A stretch of DNA of 50,104 nt from a virus, in the IMG/VR virus record IMGVR_UViG_3300030045_000003, positions 1 to 50,104 of that record, one strand, 5' to 3'. The position numbers and the translations under genes were made by a program. This document shows positions 8,231 to 17,215 of the stretch, piece by piece. A model generated the notes under the pieces. The model worked only from the letters and a program-made list of their open reading frames with translations. It did no database searches and had not been told where the DNA came from. Each line of letters begins with the position of its first letter. Position 1 is the stretch's first letter.

Positions 8231-8734
8231 TCAGTTCCGGCGAGCGTTCTTGCGCGGCTTCATGCCTTCGCGGTTGACCTGGATCGTGTTCTTTTGCAGG
8301 TCATCGGCATCGACGCCGGGCCGCGGCTGCTCGATCACGGACACCTCGAAGTTCGAGGCGCTGGCGCCGGCCGCTTGCGCCTCCTTGGCCGCGACGGCAT
8401 CGCCGCCAATGGCCGCAGCCGTGCGGTGTTCGAGCGCGCGGGCGATGGCGTTGGAGTCAATCTCCGACAGGCCGGCGCGGATGTCCTCCAGCGGGATGAC
8501 CTTCTCGGAGTAGATCAGCCCGGAGAAATGGCGGTCGCCATGCACCTTGGCCGGCTTGACGGCGCCGTAGGCAACCAGCTGCTTGATGACGGCCGTCTCC
8601 TGCTCCGGGGCCTCGTGCGGAATCTTGTATTGCGTGCCGGCCGGGATGATGCGGTCATAGACCCGTTCATCGCCCGGCAGGCGATAGTTCAGGTGGTGCG
8701 GGCGCGGCGTGGCGTTGCAGACGTACAGGCTCAT
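8231..8734 (-). CDS. Conserved small head-region protein, unknown
   Basis: 167 residues. It starts MSLYVCNAT and has an early beta-rich domain with PHHLNYRLPG, then an Ala-rich helical stretch and a basic tail (KPRKNARRN). It lies directly after the capsid terminator and ends 2 nt before the connector candidate. Proteins of this type follow the major capsid gene in several phages with a DUF2184 capsid. Its function is unknown. Confidence 0.58.
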   Translation of the reverse strand: MSLYVCNATPRPHHLNYRLPGDERVYDRIIPAGTQYKIPHEAPEQETAVIKQLVAYGAVKPAKVHGDRHFSGLIYSEKVIPLEDIRAGLSEIDSNAIARALEHRTAAAIGGDAVAAKEAQAAGASASNFEVSVIEQPRPGVDADDLQKNTIQVNREGMKPRKNARRN

Positions 8735-8788
8735 GGCGTTGTCTCACTCATGGGTTTCGGGGCCTCAATCGTACAGCAGAGCGGATGT

Positions 8789-8817
8789 AAAAACGCCCCC
8801 GGTTTTGGCCGGGGGCG
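8789..8817 (-). terminator. Strong intrinsic terminator after the major capsid gene
   Basis: On the minus strand a 9-bp GC-only stem CGCCCCCGG/CCGGGGGCG with a 6-nt loop, followed directly by TTTTT. It lies 36 nt past the capsid stop. It would raise capsid mRNA relative to the downstream neck and tail genes; full late transcription must read through it. Confidence 0.88.
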
Positions 8818-8852
8818 CGAACCCGTCATGCAACTGACGAGGGAGACAACGA

Positions 8853-9875
8853 TCAGAACGCGGCCGAGAGAATCGTGCAGGTTTCGGGGCGGATCACCCA
8901 GCCCGGGGTGACGCGCATTTCCGAGAGGACGTCCACGGCGCCGCCCGGCAGCGGCACGGTGATTTCCTTGGGGGCCACCATGTCGCACAGCTGCACCGTC
9001 GCGGCGGTCATGCCCGGCGACAGGTCGGCGAACACGTTCGTGTTGATGCGCGAGCGCACGGCCGGCTTCTTCAGCTCAGGCATGTTGATGATGATCGCGT
9101 CGGTATTGCCGCCGCTGCCCGCGTTGATCAGCGTGTCGTCCACCGTGAACGTGATCTGGTCGCCGTTGCGCTCCAGGATGTTCTCGATGACGCCGGCCGT
9201 GGTTTCGACGCCCGCGCCGTTGCGCTGGAACTGCGTCAGCTGCACGATGCCCTGGTATTCCCAGGTCGCCACGGCGCGTTGCGGCGCCATGATGTTGATG
9301 CGCACCGGCTGGCCGATCTGGTTCGTGCGCACCTTCAGCGCCGAAATCAGCGAGATGAGGTACAGCGCCATCTGGCCGTTGTCGTAGGTCGAGACCGACG
9401 TGTTGCCGAACGAGTCGGCCGGCAGGTTGGCGGTGGTCGCCCCCACGGTGTTCAGGATGCCCTCGCCCGAACCACCCATGCCGAACAGCGCCGCCGTGCG
9501 GACTTGCTGGAAGATGGCTTGGCGCATCGCCAGGCGTTGCGCGTCGGCCAGCGAGACGCCCCAGACGCCCGCTTGCTGGATGTCGTGGTGGTCGTACTCG
9601 GCGCGGGCGCGCATGAGGTAGGTCGGCGTCGAGCGCATCGACGCAGCCACGGTCTGGCTGGGCAGCATGTTGTAGGCCGTCTGACCTGCCGCGATCTGCG
9701 TGAGGACTTCGAGGCCCTTGACGTAGACCTGCAGGTCGCCCTGCCCCAGGCGCGGCATGATGTCGCCACCAGCCAGGGATTCCGTGAAGCCCGAGACCTG
9801 CTGGTACTGGAGCACCAGTTCAGGCATCGTGAACGAGGGATGAGCCTGGATGTAGGCCGGGAAGATGCTTGCCAT
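8853..9875 (-). CDS. Major capsid protein (DUF2184-type, HK97 fold)
   Basis: 340 residues. The sequence has the features of DUF2184 capsid proteins, including FTMPELVLQYQQVSGFTESL near the N-terminus and VTPGWVIRPETC near the end. No protease or signal motif is present. It forms the icosahedral shell; in this family the protease/scaffold fusion at 10503-12233 acts first. It follows the small decoration-like gene and is followed by a strong terminator. Size, position and sequence all agree. Confidence 0.88.
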   Translation of the reverse strand: MASIFPAYIQAHPSFTMPELVLQYQQVSGFTESLAGGDIMPRLGQGDLQVYVKGLEVLTQIAAGQTAYNMLPSQTVAASMRSTPTYLMRARAEYDHHDIQQAGVWGVSLADAQRLAMRQAIFQQVRTAALFGMGGSGEGILNTVGATTANLPADSFGNTSVSTYDNGQMALYLISLISALKVRTNQIGQPVRINIMAPQRAVATWEYQGIVQLTQFQRNGAGVETTAGVIENILERNGDQITFTVDDTLINAGSGGNTDAIIINMPELKKPAVRSRINTNVFADLSPGMTAATVQLCDMVAPKEITVPLPGGAVDVLSEMRVTPGWVIRPETCTILSAAF

Positions 9876-9887
9876 GGTGGCTGTTCC

Positions 9888-10502
9888 TTACAGTTGAACG
9901 ACGGCGCAGGCGTTGCCGGAATTGACCCAGGTCGCGACACCCGTGGTGGAGTTGTACGACACCGTCTTGCAGCCCGAGGTCTGCACCGACAGGATGCGGA
10001 TCGGCAGGGCAGCGACCGAGTCATAGGCCACGATCTTCTGGTTCGTGTAGTCCCAGGAGACTTGCTGCGTGATCAGGCCACCATCCAGCGAAATCAGCGT
10101 CGGGTCGATGGCGAGCACGATCCGCGCGCCGGCCGAACCGTTCAGGCGGTAGAAGTTGACCTGCCCGCCCAGCAGCGTCACCGGAACCGGCGACTGCGGC
10201 GAACTGATCGCGGCGCCATTCTGGTCGAACACCGTGAAGCCCGTCAGGTTGGCCTGCGCCGTGGCGCGCCCGACCGGGTTGCCGCGCACGTCCAGGCCAC
10301 CCGTAGCGATGTTCTCGCTGATGCCGACGCCGCCGAACATGGCGAGCGTTTCGGTCGATGCCAGCGTGCCGCCCGCCAGGCGGTAGCGGCCCACCGGATC
10401 ATCGAAGGCCACGCCCTGGATGAGGCCGGTGGCCGTGACATCGAACAGGCCCGCGAAATTGGTCGTCGCTGCGGGGGTGAAGGCGACTGCGGTGGCGGTC
10501 AT
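9888..10502 (-). CDS. Head decoration / capsid-stabilising protein candidate
   Basis: 204 residues, strongly beta and rich in A, V, T and G. It lies between protease-scaffold and major capsid, where many phages encode the cement protein that binds the expanded shell. It begins one base after the upstream stop. A repeated pattern of short beta strands with GG and NG turns is visible, but I do not recognise a named family. The role is inferred from position. Confidence 0.65.
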   Translation of the reverse strand: MTATAVAFTPAATTNFAGLFDVTATGLIQGVAFDDPVGRYRLAGGTLASTETLAMFGGVGISENIATGGLDVRGNPVGRATAQANLTGFTVFDQNGAAISSPQSPVPVTLLGGQVNFYRLNGSAGARIVLAIDPTLISLDGGLITQQVSWDYTNQKIVAYDSVAALPIRILSVQTSGCKTVSYNSTTGVATWVNSGNACAVVQL

Positions 10503-12233
10503 TTAGATGCTTTCCTTTTGCTTGCGGTGGAAACCGCCCTTGGCGAGTTGGGCCGGGGCCTTGAACTCCTCGTACCACGCGCCGGGACGGCCGGCGTAGG
10601 TGGTCACGTTGTGGCCGGTGTCCGGGTCGATGCGGCGGATCGCGCGCAGACCGTCGCCGGAAGGCTGGCCGATCAGGTTCGAGGCCGCGGCAGCGTCGGC
10701 GTAGATTGCGGCTTCGGCCATGTCGAAGGCCACGGAATCCTTGATCGCCGACAGGTCGGACTTCGCCCAGGTCTTGGAGTGCGGCTGCATCTTGCGCAGC
10801 AGGCGCACGCGGTAGGCCATCGGCGTCTCGCCGTCCATCGGACGCGGCGCCGAGACCGAGTGCATCTGGTACACGCTGTCGGCCTTGGCTTGCGCATCGG
10901 CCATCACTTCGGGGTCGGCATCGCACTTCATCGCGGCGTCCTTCTTGGCTTGTTCTTCCTTCTCGAAAGCATCCTTCTTCGCTTCCGCCTCGGCCTTCTC
11001 GTCGGCGTCCTTCTTGGCGTCGAGCTTGGCCTTTTCTTCCTTTTCCTCGGCGTCTTTCTTCGCCTCGGCTTCCTTCTCGTCGGCATCCTTCTTCGAATCG
11101 CCGGCCAACGTTGCGGCGGGCATGTTCTTTTCGAAGGCGTCGAAGCGGGAGGTCACGCTGTCCAGGCGGGCCGCGAAGCCGCTGCTCATGGCCGCAATGG
11201 CCTCCATGACGGTGGAGAGCGAAGCGCCGGCCGGGTCATTCCCGGAGGCTGCGGTCGCGACTTGATCGGGCATGCTTTGTACCTCTTTCAGTTGAACGCC
11301 CATCGGCGGGCCACCTTTGTCCCACACGCCCAATTCGCATACCGCGAGGTGGTCTAGTAGAACCGGATTGCCCTCTATCAGTAGGGGCGCGTCATCGTTG
11401 AGCGGGACTTTAACATTCCCGCTGGATTTCACAAATACGAATCCGGGAGACGTGCTCAATTGCAGCTCCGTCATTTCCCGGGCTGCGTCCATATCGAGGA
11501 TTCGGGCGATGCCCCAGGCGTCCGCGCCGTTGATGTACGGCATGACGATGGTGCCGACGTTGGACTCCCGATAGGACTTGGTGTCCAGCATGCTTTTCTC
11601 GGGGTGCAGCCACACCACCGGCAGGCCGTTGCAGCGCTCCAGGAACTCGGGCGTCAGCACCAGGGATTCATCGCGCCAAGCGTATTCGGCCTCGATCTTC
11701 TCGCCGTTCTCGTCCTCGCGTTCCTTGCGGTAGGCGATGCCCGTGCCGGTGATGCGCAGGGCGAAGTAGACCGAATTCCCGAACGCCTGCGGGCTGGGCA
11801 GGTCGCCGTCGCGGATCAGCTTTGCGAGGTCGGTTTCAGTGTGGGCGGCGGCGATTCGGAAAGCTCGGTCGATTCCGGGATGGAGCGGGGCCGGCGCTTC
11901 TTCGGGGCGGCACCAGGCGTATCCGGTGCTTTCGTCGCACAGCGTGACCTCGAACTTTGCCACTCCTTTGGCAACGAACGTAACAAATCCCTCAGCCTCA
12001 TGAAGGCGTTCCAGCCCGCCCTCGAAGGCTATTCCTGTTTCTTCAAAAAGCTCGCGGATAGCGGCTTCTTGAGGGGATTCTCCGACTTCAATTTTTCCGG
12101 CGGGGAATGCCCACGCCCCGGGGAAGTCTCCGCCATCACCCCTCCTTAGGAGTAGAGTCTCGCCATCGTCCGAGACGAGCATGATCCCGGCCGCATGAGC
12201 GCCAGTTTGATTTGGGTTACCTTGCTCATCCAT
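10503..12233 (-). CDS. NUDIX hydrolase fused to prohead protease/scaffold (DUF2213-type)
   Basis: 576 residues with three parts. Residues about 14-110 are a complete NUDIX domain: the box Gx5Ex7REUxEExGU is met exactly (G46, E52, R60, E61, E64, E65, G67). Residues about 125-330 resemble DUF2213 prohead proteases, with VYFALRITGTGIAYRKE, the segment LPVVWLHPEK with its histidine, and LSTSPGFVF. Residues about 370-450 are a very charged K/E/A coiled coil typical of scaffolds, followed by a C-terminal tail. The protein would template capsid assembly and then be cleaved away. What the NUDIX domain hydrolyses is unknown; a nucleotide or capped-RNA product is possible. The gene starts next to a homing endonuclease gene. 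Confidence 0.85.
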   Translation of the reverse strand: MDEQGNPNQTGAHAAGIMLVSDDGETLLLRRGDGGDFPGAWAFPAGKIEVGESPQEAAIRELFEETGIAFEGGLERLHEAEGFVTFVAKGVAKFEVTLCDESTGYAWCRPEEAPAPLHPGIDRAFRIAAAHTETDLAKLIRDGDLPSPQAFGNSVYFALRITGTGIAYRKEREDENGEKIEAEYAWRDESLVLTPEFLERCNGLPVVWLHPEKSMLDTKSYRESNVGTIVMPYINGADAWGIARILDMDAAREMTELQLSTSPGFVFVKSSGNVKVPLNDDAPLLIEGNPVLLDHLAVCELGVWDKGGPPMGVQLKEVQSMPDQVATAASGNDPAGASLSTVMEAIAAMSSGFAARLDSVTSRFDAFEKNMPAATLAGDSKKDADEKEAEAKKDAEEKEEKAKLDAKKDADEKAEAEAKKDAFEKEEQAKKDAAMKCDADPEVMADAQAKADSVYQMHSVSAPRPMDGETPMAYRVRLLRKMQPHSKTWAKSDLSAIKDSVAFDMAEAAIYADAAAASNLIGQPSGDGLRAIRRIDPDTGHNVTTYAGRPGAWYEEFKAPAQLAKGGFHRKQKESI

Positions 12234-12749
12234 TTACGGAAGTGTAGGCGATTGCCTTCGAACTTCCCAGTGCGCCCGAATCGACTCTGATATTTTGGCC
12301 CTCGTCTCGTCGGAGACGGCACGCCTGGCTAGAGCCGCCTTCTGCATTTTGGATTTTGTTTCCTGGGTGTTCTTTCTACCCCGATGTGTCGCCGAAGCTC
12401 TTTCTATTGCCTCTGGGGTTCTTCGCTTTCCCCTGTTCTTTTCGGCAATCCTCTTGAGGGTCTCAGGGGCCAACCTAACCGCACCGTCACCACCATCGGT
12501 TAGGTTTACCAATGGCCCATCCCCCAGGTCTCTCCGGCCATAGAGCGCGATCAATTCGCACTCAAGTTCACAGGCATACCATTCCTGAACGTCGGACACC
12601 ACAATTTCCACGAAGTATCCGTGCTTATCGACCACAGAGCGCCACCAGTCGCTTCTGTTATGCCTTGATCGGGCGCGCTTTCCCTTGCCCTTCCCGACAT
12701 AGAAGGGCTCGCCATCCGTGGCGCGTCGATGCAGATACACGTAGTGCAT
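12234..12749 (-). CDS. GIY-YIG homing endonuclease (second copy type)
   Basis: About 171 residues. It opens with HYVYLHRR and FYVGKGKGKRA, the GIY-YIG variant of free-standing phage enzymes, followed by a conserved E in ACELECELIALYG and VNLTDGGDG. The second half has NUMOD3-like repeats (APETLKRIAEKNRGK, TPEAIERASATHRG, SDETRAKISESIR). ATG 12749 was chosen; an in-frame GTG lies one codon upstream. It is wedged between the MuF-like and protease genes with overlapping ends, typical of selfish insertion. It is only distantly similar to the enzyme at 3855-4607, so it was probably acquired separately. Confidence 0.9.
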   Translation of the reverse strand: MHYVYLHRRATDGEPFYVGKGKGKRARSRHNRSDWWRSVVDKHGYFVEIVVSDVQEWYACELECELIALYGRRDLGDGPLVNLTDGGDGAVRLAPETLKRIAEKNRGKRRTPEAIERASATHRGRKNTQETKSKMQKAALARRAVSDETRAKISESIRAHWEVRRQSPTLP

Positions 12750-13570
12750 CACGCCATTCTAGTCGGCGTGGCGTACATGCCCTTCTGGGTCAGCATGTCG
12801 GGCGGCAGCTTGCTCAGGGTGAACAGGTATTGCGCGTGGCAGGAACAAAACGGTTCCTCGCCGACAGACGTGACGGTGTCGTAGTAGCCGTTCGGGCCGG
12901 GCTTCATGTAGCCTTCTTCGATGGCCCAGGTGCCGCGAATGGCATAGACCTTTTCATCGCGCGCCTTGTGGTCTGGGCGGAAATCGTAGCCGGGCCGGCG
13001 CCACGGGGAATGCCACACCAGCGCGATGGCGCCACCCTCCACCGCCGTGATGTCGCGGATCGCAGCCACCAGCTTGGCCGACTGATCGATGATCACGCGC
13101 CGCTCGACAAACGGCATCTTGGCAATGGACTTGCGGATGTCGTCTTTCTCTGCCTTCACGTCCACGGCGCGCGAGCCGCCCGGGTTGATCGACGTCGCCC
13201 AGCCCTGGAACCGGCGTAGGGTCGAACTCACGGCCTCCTGACGGTTCAGGCTGATCAGGTTCGCGCTCGCCATGATCCGCCGATCCAGTTCCTTGCGCAG
13301 CTTCGGCTTGATCTTCGCCAGCGTGAAGCGCGACACCTCGGGCATCGAGTTCAGCACCTGCCCCTTCGTGACCAGGTGCTTGTAGCGGTCACCCAGGACG
13401 CGCTTAAGTTCGCGCTCCGTTTCCTCGGGCGTCTTCAGTTGCTTGAGCGCAGCCACGCGAATGCGCGACACCCAGCGGTCAAGATCGGCCTGCGACGTGA
13501 AGCCGAACTCCTGGAAGTGCTGGATTGCAGCGGTGACTTCCTGAAAGAAGGTCGGCGCCTTAGTCGCCAT
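12749..13570 (-). CDS. Minor head protein, MuF-like
   Basis: 273 residues from ATG 13570; an upstream in-frame extension would run deep into the portal gene and was rejected. The N-terminal half is helical. The C-terminal half contains WHSPWRRPGYDFRPDHKARD and, near the end, SCHAQYLFTLSKLP. These are the conserved histidine- and cysteine-containing features of the phage Mu gpF / SPP1 gp7 head morphogenesis domain. Such proteins are carried in a few copies at the portal and may be injected with the DNA. It overlaps the portal gene's 3' end by 11 nt, the usual order. Confidence 0.82.
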   Translation of the reverse strand: MATKAPTFFQEVTAAIQHFQEFGFTSQADLDRWVSRIRVAALKQLKTPEETERELKRVLGDRYKHLVTKGQVLNSMPEVSRFTLAKIKPKLRKELDRRIMASANLISLNRQEAVSSTLRRFQGWATSINPGGSRAVDVKAEKDDIRKSIAKMPFVERRVIIDQSAKLVAAIRDITAVEGGAIALVWHSPWRRPGYDFRPDHKARDEKVYAIRGTWAIEEGYMKPGPNGYYDTVTSVGEEPFCSCHAQYLFTLSKLPPDMLTQKGMYATPTRMA

Positions 13571-14996
13571 CCTTGCCGCCCTTGTCGTCGCCGCCGCCGA
13601 ATCCGCCAGCCTCGGTCTGCGGGGGCTCATAGGCCGCGAGCGCGTCCTGATCGATGATCAGCATTGCCGAGAACAGCTCGGGCATGTCGTTGATGACTTC
13701 AGTTCCCCACGCGATCAGCGATGCCTTGTTGGTCGGATCGAGCATCGGCGCCACGGTCGCCAGGAGCTTCTGAACCGCGTCCAGCTTCTTGGCGTTGCGC
13801 TCCGTCTTGACCGATTCTTCTTCCTTGATCAAGTCGGGCCACTTCGCCTCGAACAGCGCGCACGTCTCGAAGAACCACGTTTTGTAGTCCTTCCCGGCCA
13901 GCGCTTCCGGGTAGGTCGTCTGCAGCGCCGCGTAAAAGTCGGCATTCCAGGCCCGGTGCATCGTGATCTTGTCGAAGAACTCGTACAGCGGGTTCGTCTG
14001 CGTGCGGATGGCGCTGATCGTCTGCACCACGGCCATCATGTCTTGGTCACCGCTCGCCAGCCCCTTGGCGAAGCTCTCGTCTTTGATCAGGATGGCCGGC
14101 ACGTCCGTCGCCGCGGCGATGTCGCTGATGATGTTGTCGCGCGCCATGGTCAGCGCGCCGTCGATGTTTTGAAGGTTCAGCGACTCGATGCTGTCGTTTT
14201 GGCCGATGCTCAGGACGTTGCCGTTGCCGCCCTCCTTCAGCAGATTGCGCTTGCGGCCGGTGGCGAAGTCCATGAGGTTGGACACGATGCTGCCGTTTTG
14301 CTGCACCTTCTCGATCAGCAGGCCCGCCTTCGCCGCCACCATGTCGTTTTGGATCATGGTGTTGATGAACGACTTCATTGGGTACAGCGCGCGCAGAAAG
14401 ATCGACCGGCCCGAGAAGCTGAAACTCGACGACTGATAGTCCAGGTAGACCGGCGTCCCGTGGAACACCGTGCGCGTGCGGCTGGCGTGATAGGGCTGAC
14501 CCGCAGCCGTGATTTCCTGGGCGTGCTTCTGGAAGTCGGGCGCGTTCGGATTCTGGTTCGTGATGATCGACCCGGACAGGTTCAGCGGGTCGTAGACGTT
14601 GAAATACAGGTCGGGCCGACTCGCCTGCGCGAACAGGTCGATTGGCACGTCTGTCGGCACGTCGGGCAAACCCACGGCCACGGCGCCGGCACCGTAGGCG
14701 CGCGACAGGTGCATCACGTCGCGGACATGGTTGTCCACGCCCATCGCCTCATGCTCGTCGGTGAACGCCTTCACCAGCACTTCTTCCAGCGCACCGGGGA
14801 CGTTGATCTTGCGCGGCTCGCCGATGGCGAGTGCCACGGGCTTCTCGACGATCTTTCCACCCAGGACGTGACACGTCCAAAGCAACTTGCAGGTGGAGTA
14901 GCCTGGGATCGAACCCGGCACGATTTCGTCGGCGCAGAGGATGTCCATCAACCCGGAGGTCAGGCCGGCCGACGTGGAGAGGGTGATCATGCTCAT
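13560..14996 (-). CDS. Portal protein (DUF1073-type)
   Basis: 478 residues. It has the family features: an N-terminal segment with IPGYSTCKLLW, RDVMHLSRAYGAGAVAVG (about 92-109), the stem-like NVYDPLNLSGS, a helical region with FATGRKRNLLKEGG, and PAILIKDESFAKGLASGDQD around residue 300. The C-terminus is Gly/Asp-rich. It forms the dodecameric ring through which DNA enters and leaves the head. It lies after terminase and before the MuF-like gene. Confidence 0.88.
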   Translation of the reverse strand: MSMITLSTSAGLTSGLMDILCADEIVPGSIPGYSTCKLLWTCHVLGGKIVEKPVALAIGEPRKINVPGALEEVLVKAFTDEHEAMGVDNHVRDVMHLSRAYGAGAVAVGLPDVPTDVPIDLFAQASRPDLYFNVYDPLNLSGSIITNQNPNAPDFQKHAQEITAAGQPYHASRTRTVFHGTPVYLDYQSSSFSFSGRSIFLRALYPMKSFINTMIQNDMVAAKAGLLIEKVQQNGSIVSNLMDFATGRKRNLLKEGGNGNVLSIGQNDSIESLNLQNIDGALTMARDNIISDIAAATDVPAILIKDESFAKGLASGDQDMMAVVQTISAIRTQTNPLYEFFDKITMHRAWNADFYAALQTTYPEALAGKDYKTWFFETCALFEAKWPDLIKEEESVKTERNAKKLDAVQKLLATVAPMLDPTNKASLIAWGTEVINDMPELFSAMLIIDQDALAAYEPPQTEAGGFGGGDDKGGKDGD

Positions 14997-15011
14997 GCGT
15001 GGATTCTCGCA

Positions 15012-16325
15012 CTAGTGGCCCGCACCGTCACCCAGACCCAGCGAGACGCCGTAAACGTAGGTGTCGTACAGGTCGTCAGGGCGCTTGGCGGAGTCCGGGT
15101 CGCCGATGCGGTAGCCCATGACCTGGGACACCAGGTGATTCTTCGTGACGCCCTTGTAGCGCACCGTCTTGTCGTAGGCGTAGGCGCTGATCCCGATTTC
15201 GCCCCGGAAGTGCGGCCCCGAGGCCATGAAGCCGCGACCATCCTTGCCCGCGCTCACAAGGTCTGTATCGATCGGCACGGCGCGCCAGCCGCGCCTATGC
15301 GCCTGCTGAAGCAGGATCGTGCCTGATGCCTTGTCCTCGATGAATGGCGGCATGGCACCTTGCCGCGCCCCGGTGGCCTCGCCCAGTTCCTTCAGCCGGG
15401 CGTACACGGTCGGAAGCCATTCCTCCAGGATCGCGCCCTTGATCTGAATGATGTCCCAGTCCAGGATCGTCAGCTTGCGCTGGCCCGGCGGCGGGTGACG
15501 CTGCAGCGCGTAGAAGGTCACCGCCGTGCCGTCATGCTCCAGGCCGTCCTTGACCGCCGAATCGATGACCGCAAACACGGTGTCGCATTTCTTCGGGTAC
15601 GGGAAGGCTTGGCCTTTCTCGTCAAGCCACTTGTCCAGCGCGAAGAACGCTTTGCCGCGCCAGTCGATGAACACAGCCTCGTATTCCTGGGCGTGGACGT
15701 CGGGATCGGTCTTGTCGCGCAGGTCAGCCAGCGCCTCGGCGTTCAGGTGCGGGTTCAGGTGCGTGGGGATGTGGAACTCGGTGAACCCCTGGCTTGGATC
15801 GGTGCAAATCAGGTAGAACCACGATTCCTCGCTTGCCCCCTTGGGGGTGCCAGCCACGTAGCACGATCCACCCGTGTCCAGCAAAGTCGGCTCAATGGCC
15901 TGCTGGAAAATCTCTTTCAGGCCCTTGAGGACTAGGCCGGCCTCGTCGATGATGACCCGGTGATAGTGGCGCGAGCGGCCGGCGTCCGGGTTGTTCAGCG
16001 TCCAGAATTCAATCGACCCGCCGCCCTCAAGCTCAATGATGCCGTCCGTTCGACTGGCGCTGATCACGAGGTCTTTGACCCGCTTCAGGATTCGCTTGTA
16101 GGACGGAAGCAGCAGCTTGTAATCCGGGGCGAACCATCCGACAAGCTCGCCCTTGATGGCCCAGTTCGCGGCCATCTCCTCAAGCATAGTGGTTTTCCCG
16201 TAGCGCCGCCCCGCCCGCAGGACGATCCGCGCTCGCTTCTGCCCCTTGATCGCCCGATAGATCCTCGCCTGGTCTGCGTGGAACTTGATGAACTGGACGC
16301 GCGTTTCAGCAGCCATCCGGGCCAT
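15012..16325 (-). CDS. terL: Terminase large subunit
   Basis: 437 residues. ATPase: Walker A RAGRRYGKTT (37-46), Walker B VIIDEA with D127/E128, coupling motif AGTPKG (158-163). Nuclease: VIDSAVKDG with D255, FIEDKASG with E330/D331, and a C-terminal acidic cluster (RPDDLYDTYVYG) that supplies the third metal ligand of the RNase H fold. All key residues are present, so packaging and headful or cos cutting should be functional. It overlaps the small-subunit gene by 20 nt. The packaging type cannot be told from this sequence alone; no cos site or terminal repeat with its own content was seen. Confidence 0.93.
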   Translation of the reverse strand: MARMAAETRVQFIKFHADQARIYRAIKGQKRARIVLRAGRRYGKTTMLEEMAANWAIKGELVGWFAPDYKLLLPSYKRILKRVKDLVISASRTDGIIELEGGGSIEFWTLNNPDAGRSRHYHRVIIDEAGLVLKGLKEIFQQAIEPTLLDTGGSCYVAGTPKGASEESWFYLICTDPSQGFTEFHIPTHLNPHLNAEALADLRDKTDPDVHAQEYEAVFIDWRGKAFFALDKWLDEKGQAFPYPKKCDTVFAVIDSAVKDGLEHDGTAVTFYALQRHPPPGQRKLTILDWDIIQIKGAILEEWLPTVYARLKELGEATGARQGAMPPFIEDKASGTILLQQAHRRGWRAVPIDTDLVSAGKDGRGFMASGPHFRGEIGISAYAYDKTVRYKGVTKNHLVSQVMGYRIGDPDSAKRPDDLYDTYVYGVSLGLGDGAGH

Positions 16326-16845
16326 CGATCACGATCACTTTGCGCTCCGGGGCGGCGTTGGCAGCCTCGGCGGCCATGCGGTCTTGGCTGGCCTTCAGCA
16401 GCGTGGAAGGGATCACCATCGCGTCATTACCCGCCTGCGTCATCGCCCTGAAAGCGCGGACGGCATCCTTTGATCGCTCGTCCTTGAACGGGTTCGCATC
16501 ATCAATGAACTGCTTCTGCTCCGATGCAAGGTTATGCATGTGCATCGAGTTCCTGGCGGCGATGTCGGCCGTCTGGAGGTAAATATCCTCCAGAACCGAT
16601 AACCGATCCCTGACGGAAATAACGTGCACCCTGTCGGAAACCGGGATCGCCTTGAAAGCTCGCTCCGAGCTAACCATTTGATTTGCAACGTCTTTTACAG
16701 CGGCCACCCGGGCACTGATCTTTTCCGACATGGCCGCTCTGCTCACCTGGAACTCGGCTGACAGCTTATTGATGCTCTCGCCCGCGAGGTGCCTGCGGAT
16801 CACCTCGTCCCACTGCTTGTCGGATAGTTTGCTTGGTCGGCCCAT
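16306..16845 (-). CDS. terS: Terminase small subunit
   Basis: 179 residues. It begins MGRPSKLSDKQWDEVIRRHL and continues with an HTH of the resolvase/terS kind (GESINKLSAEFQVSRAAMSEKIS, about 23-45), then a helical oligomerisation domain and a short acidic tail. It recognises the packaging site and recruits the large subunit. Directly upstream of terL with overlap; upstream of it lies a tRNA-like non-coding stretch. Confidence 0.85.
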   Translation of the reverse strand: MGRPSKLSDKQWDEVIRRHLAGESINKLSAEFQVSRAAMSEKISARVAAVKDVANQMVSSERAFKAIPVSDRVHVISVRDRLSVLEDIYLQTADIAARNSMHMHNLASEQKQFIDDANPFKDERSKDAVRAFRAMTQAGNDAMVIPSTLLKASQDRMAAEAANAAPERKVIVIDGPDGC

Positions 16846-16932
16846 GAGGGGATTCTATGGCCGAGCGGCGGCATGCGCCATGATCTTGACCTCCCCGATC
16901 CTGCGGGGGAAACGCTTCCGGCTTTCGCCTCG

Positions 16933-17069
16933 GACTGGATTCGAACCAGTCTCTCGCCCACCAGGGTCTCGGTCAACGAGCGGGAATCGAACCCGCATGC
17001 TCAGTTGGCGTCAGATTCGACACCGGAATGATCCACTCCCAGCGATCCAGGCAGACAATCCCTCGTCGA
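16933..17069 (-). ncRNA. tRNA-like segments (two T-arm hairpins, one with an acceptor-like stem)
   Basis: On the minus strand two perfect T-arm-like hairpins with TTCGATT and TTCGAAT loops lie at 16996-16980 and 16950-16934. The first is enclosed by a 7-bp acceptor-like pairing TCGACGA (17069-17063) with TCGTTGA (16979-16973), 97 nt end to end. The middle does not give a canonical anticodon arm (the best loop lacks U33). These look like tRNA-derived or tRNA-mimicking structures rather than working tRNA genes. The stretch 16846-16972 holds nothing else I can recognise. Confidence 0.35.
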
Positions 17070-17215
17070 GCGTGAGGTGCCGTCCCGCCGATGAAGCACC
17101 ACGTAAGCACTGGGTGATATTCATGGCGACGATGATGCCAGCGGCTCCGGCTTGCGCGGATTGCTCGCGCGGCCATCCCGGCCGCGGCCCGGCGCTTGTG
17201 CTGGCGGAGGTTCAT
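16973..17215 (-). CDS. Possible small basic protein, unknown
   Basis: 80 residues, very basic at the N-terminus (MNLRQHKRRAAAG). Its ATG overlaps the DUF2591 stop (ATGA), which favours translation by coupling. Against this, the last third runs through the tRNA-like stem-loop and ends in GSIPAR, the typical shadow translation of a T-arm. It may be a real short protein with a chance end, or not a gene. Confidence 0.3.
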   Translation of the reverse strand: MNLRQHKRRAAAGMAARAIRASRSRWHHRRHEYHPVLTWCFIGGTAPHARRGIVCLDRWEWIIPVSNLTPTEHAGSIPAR

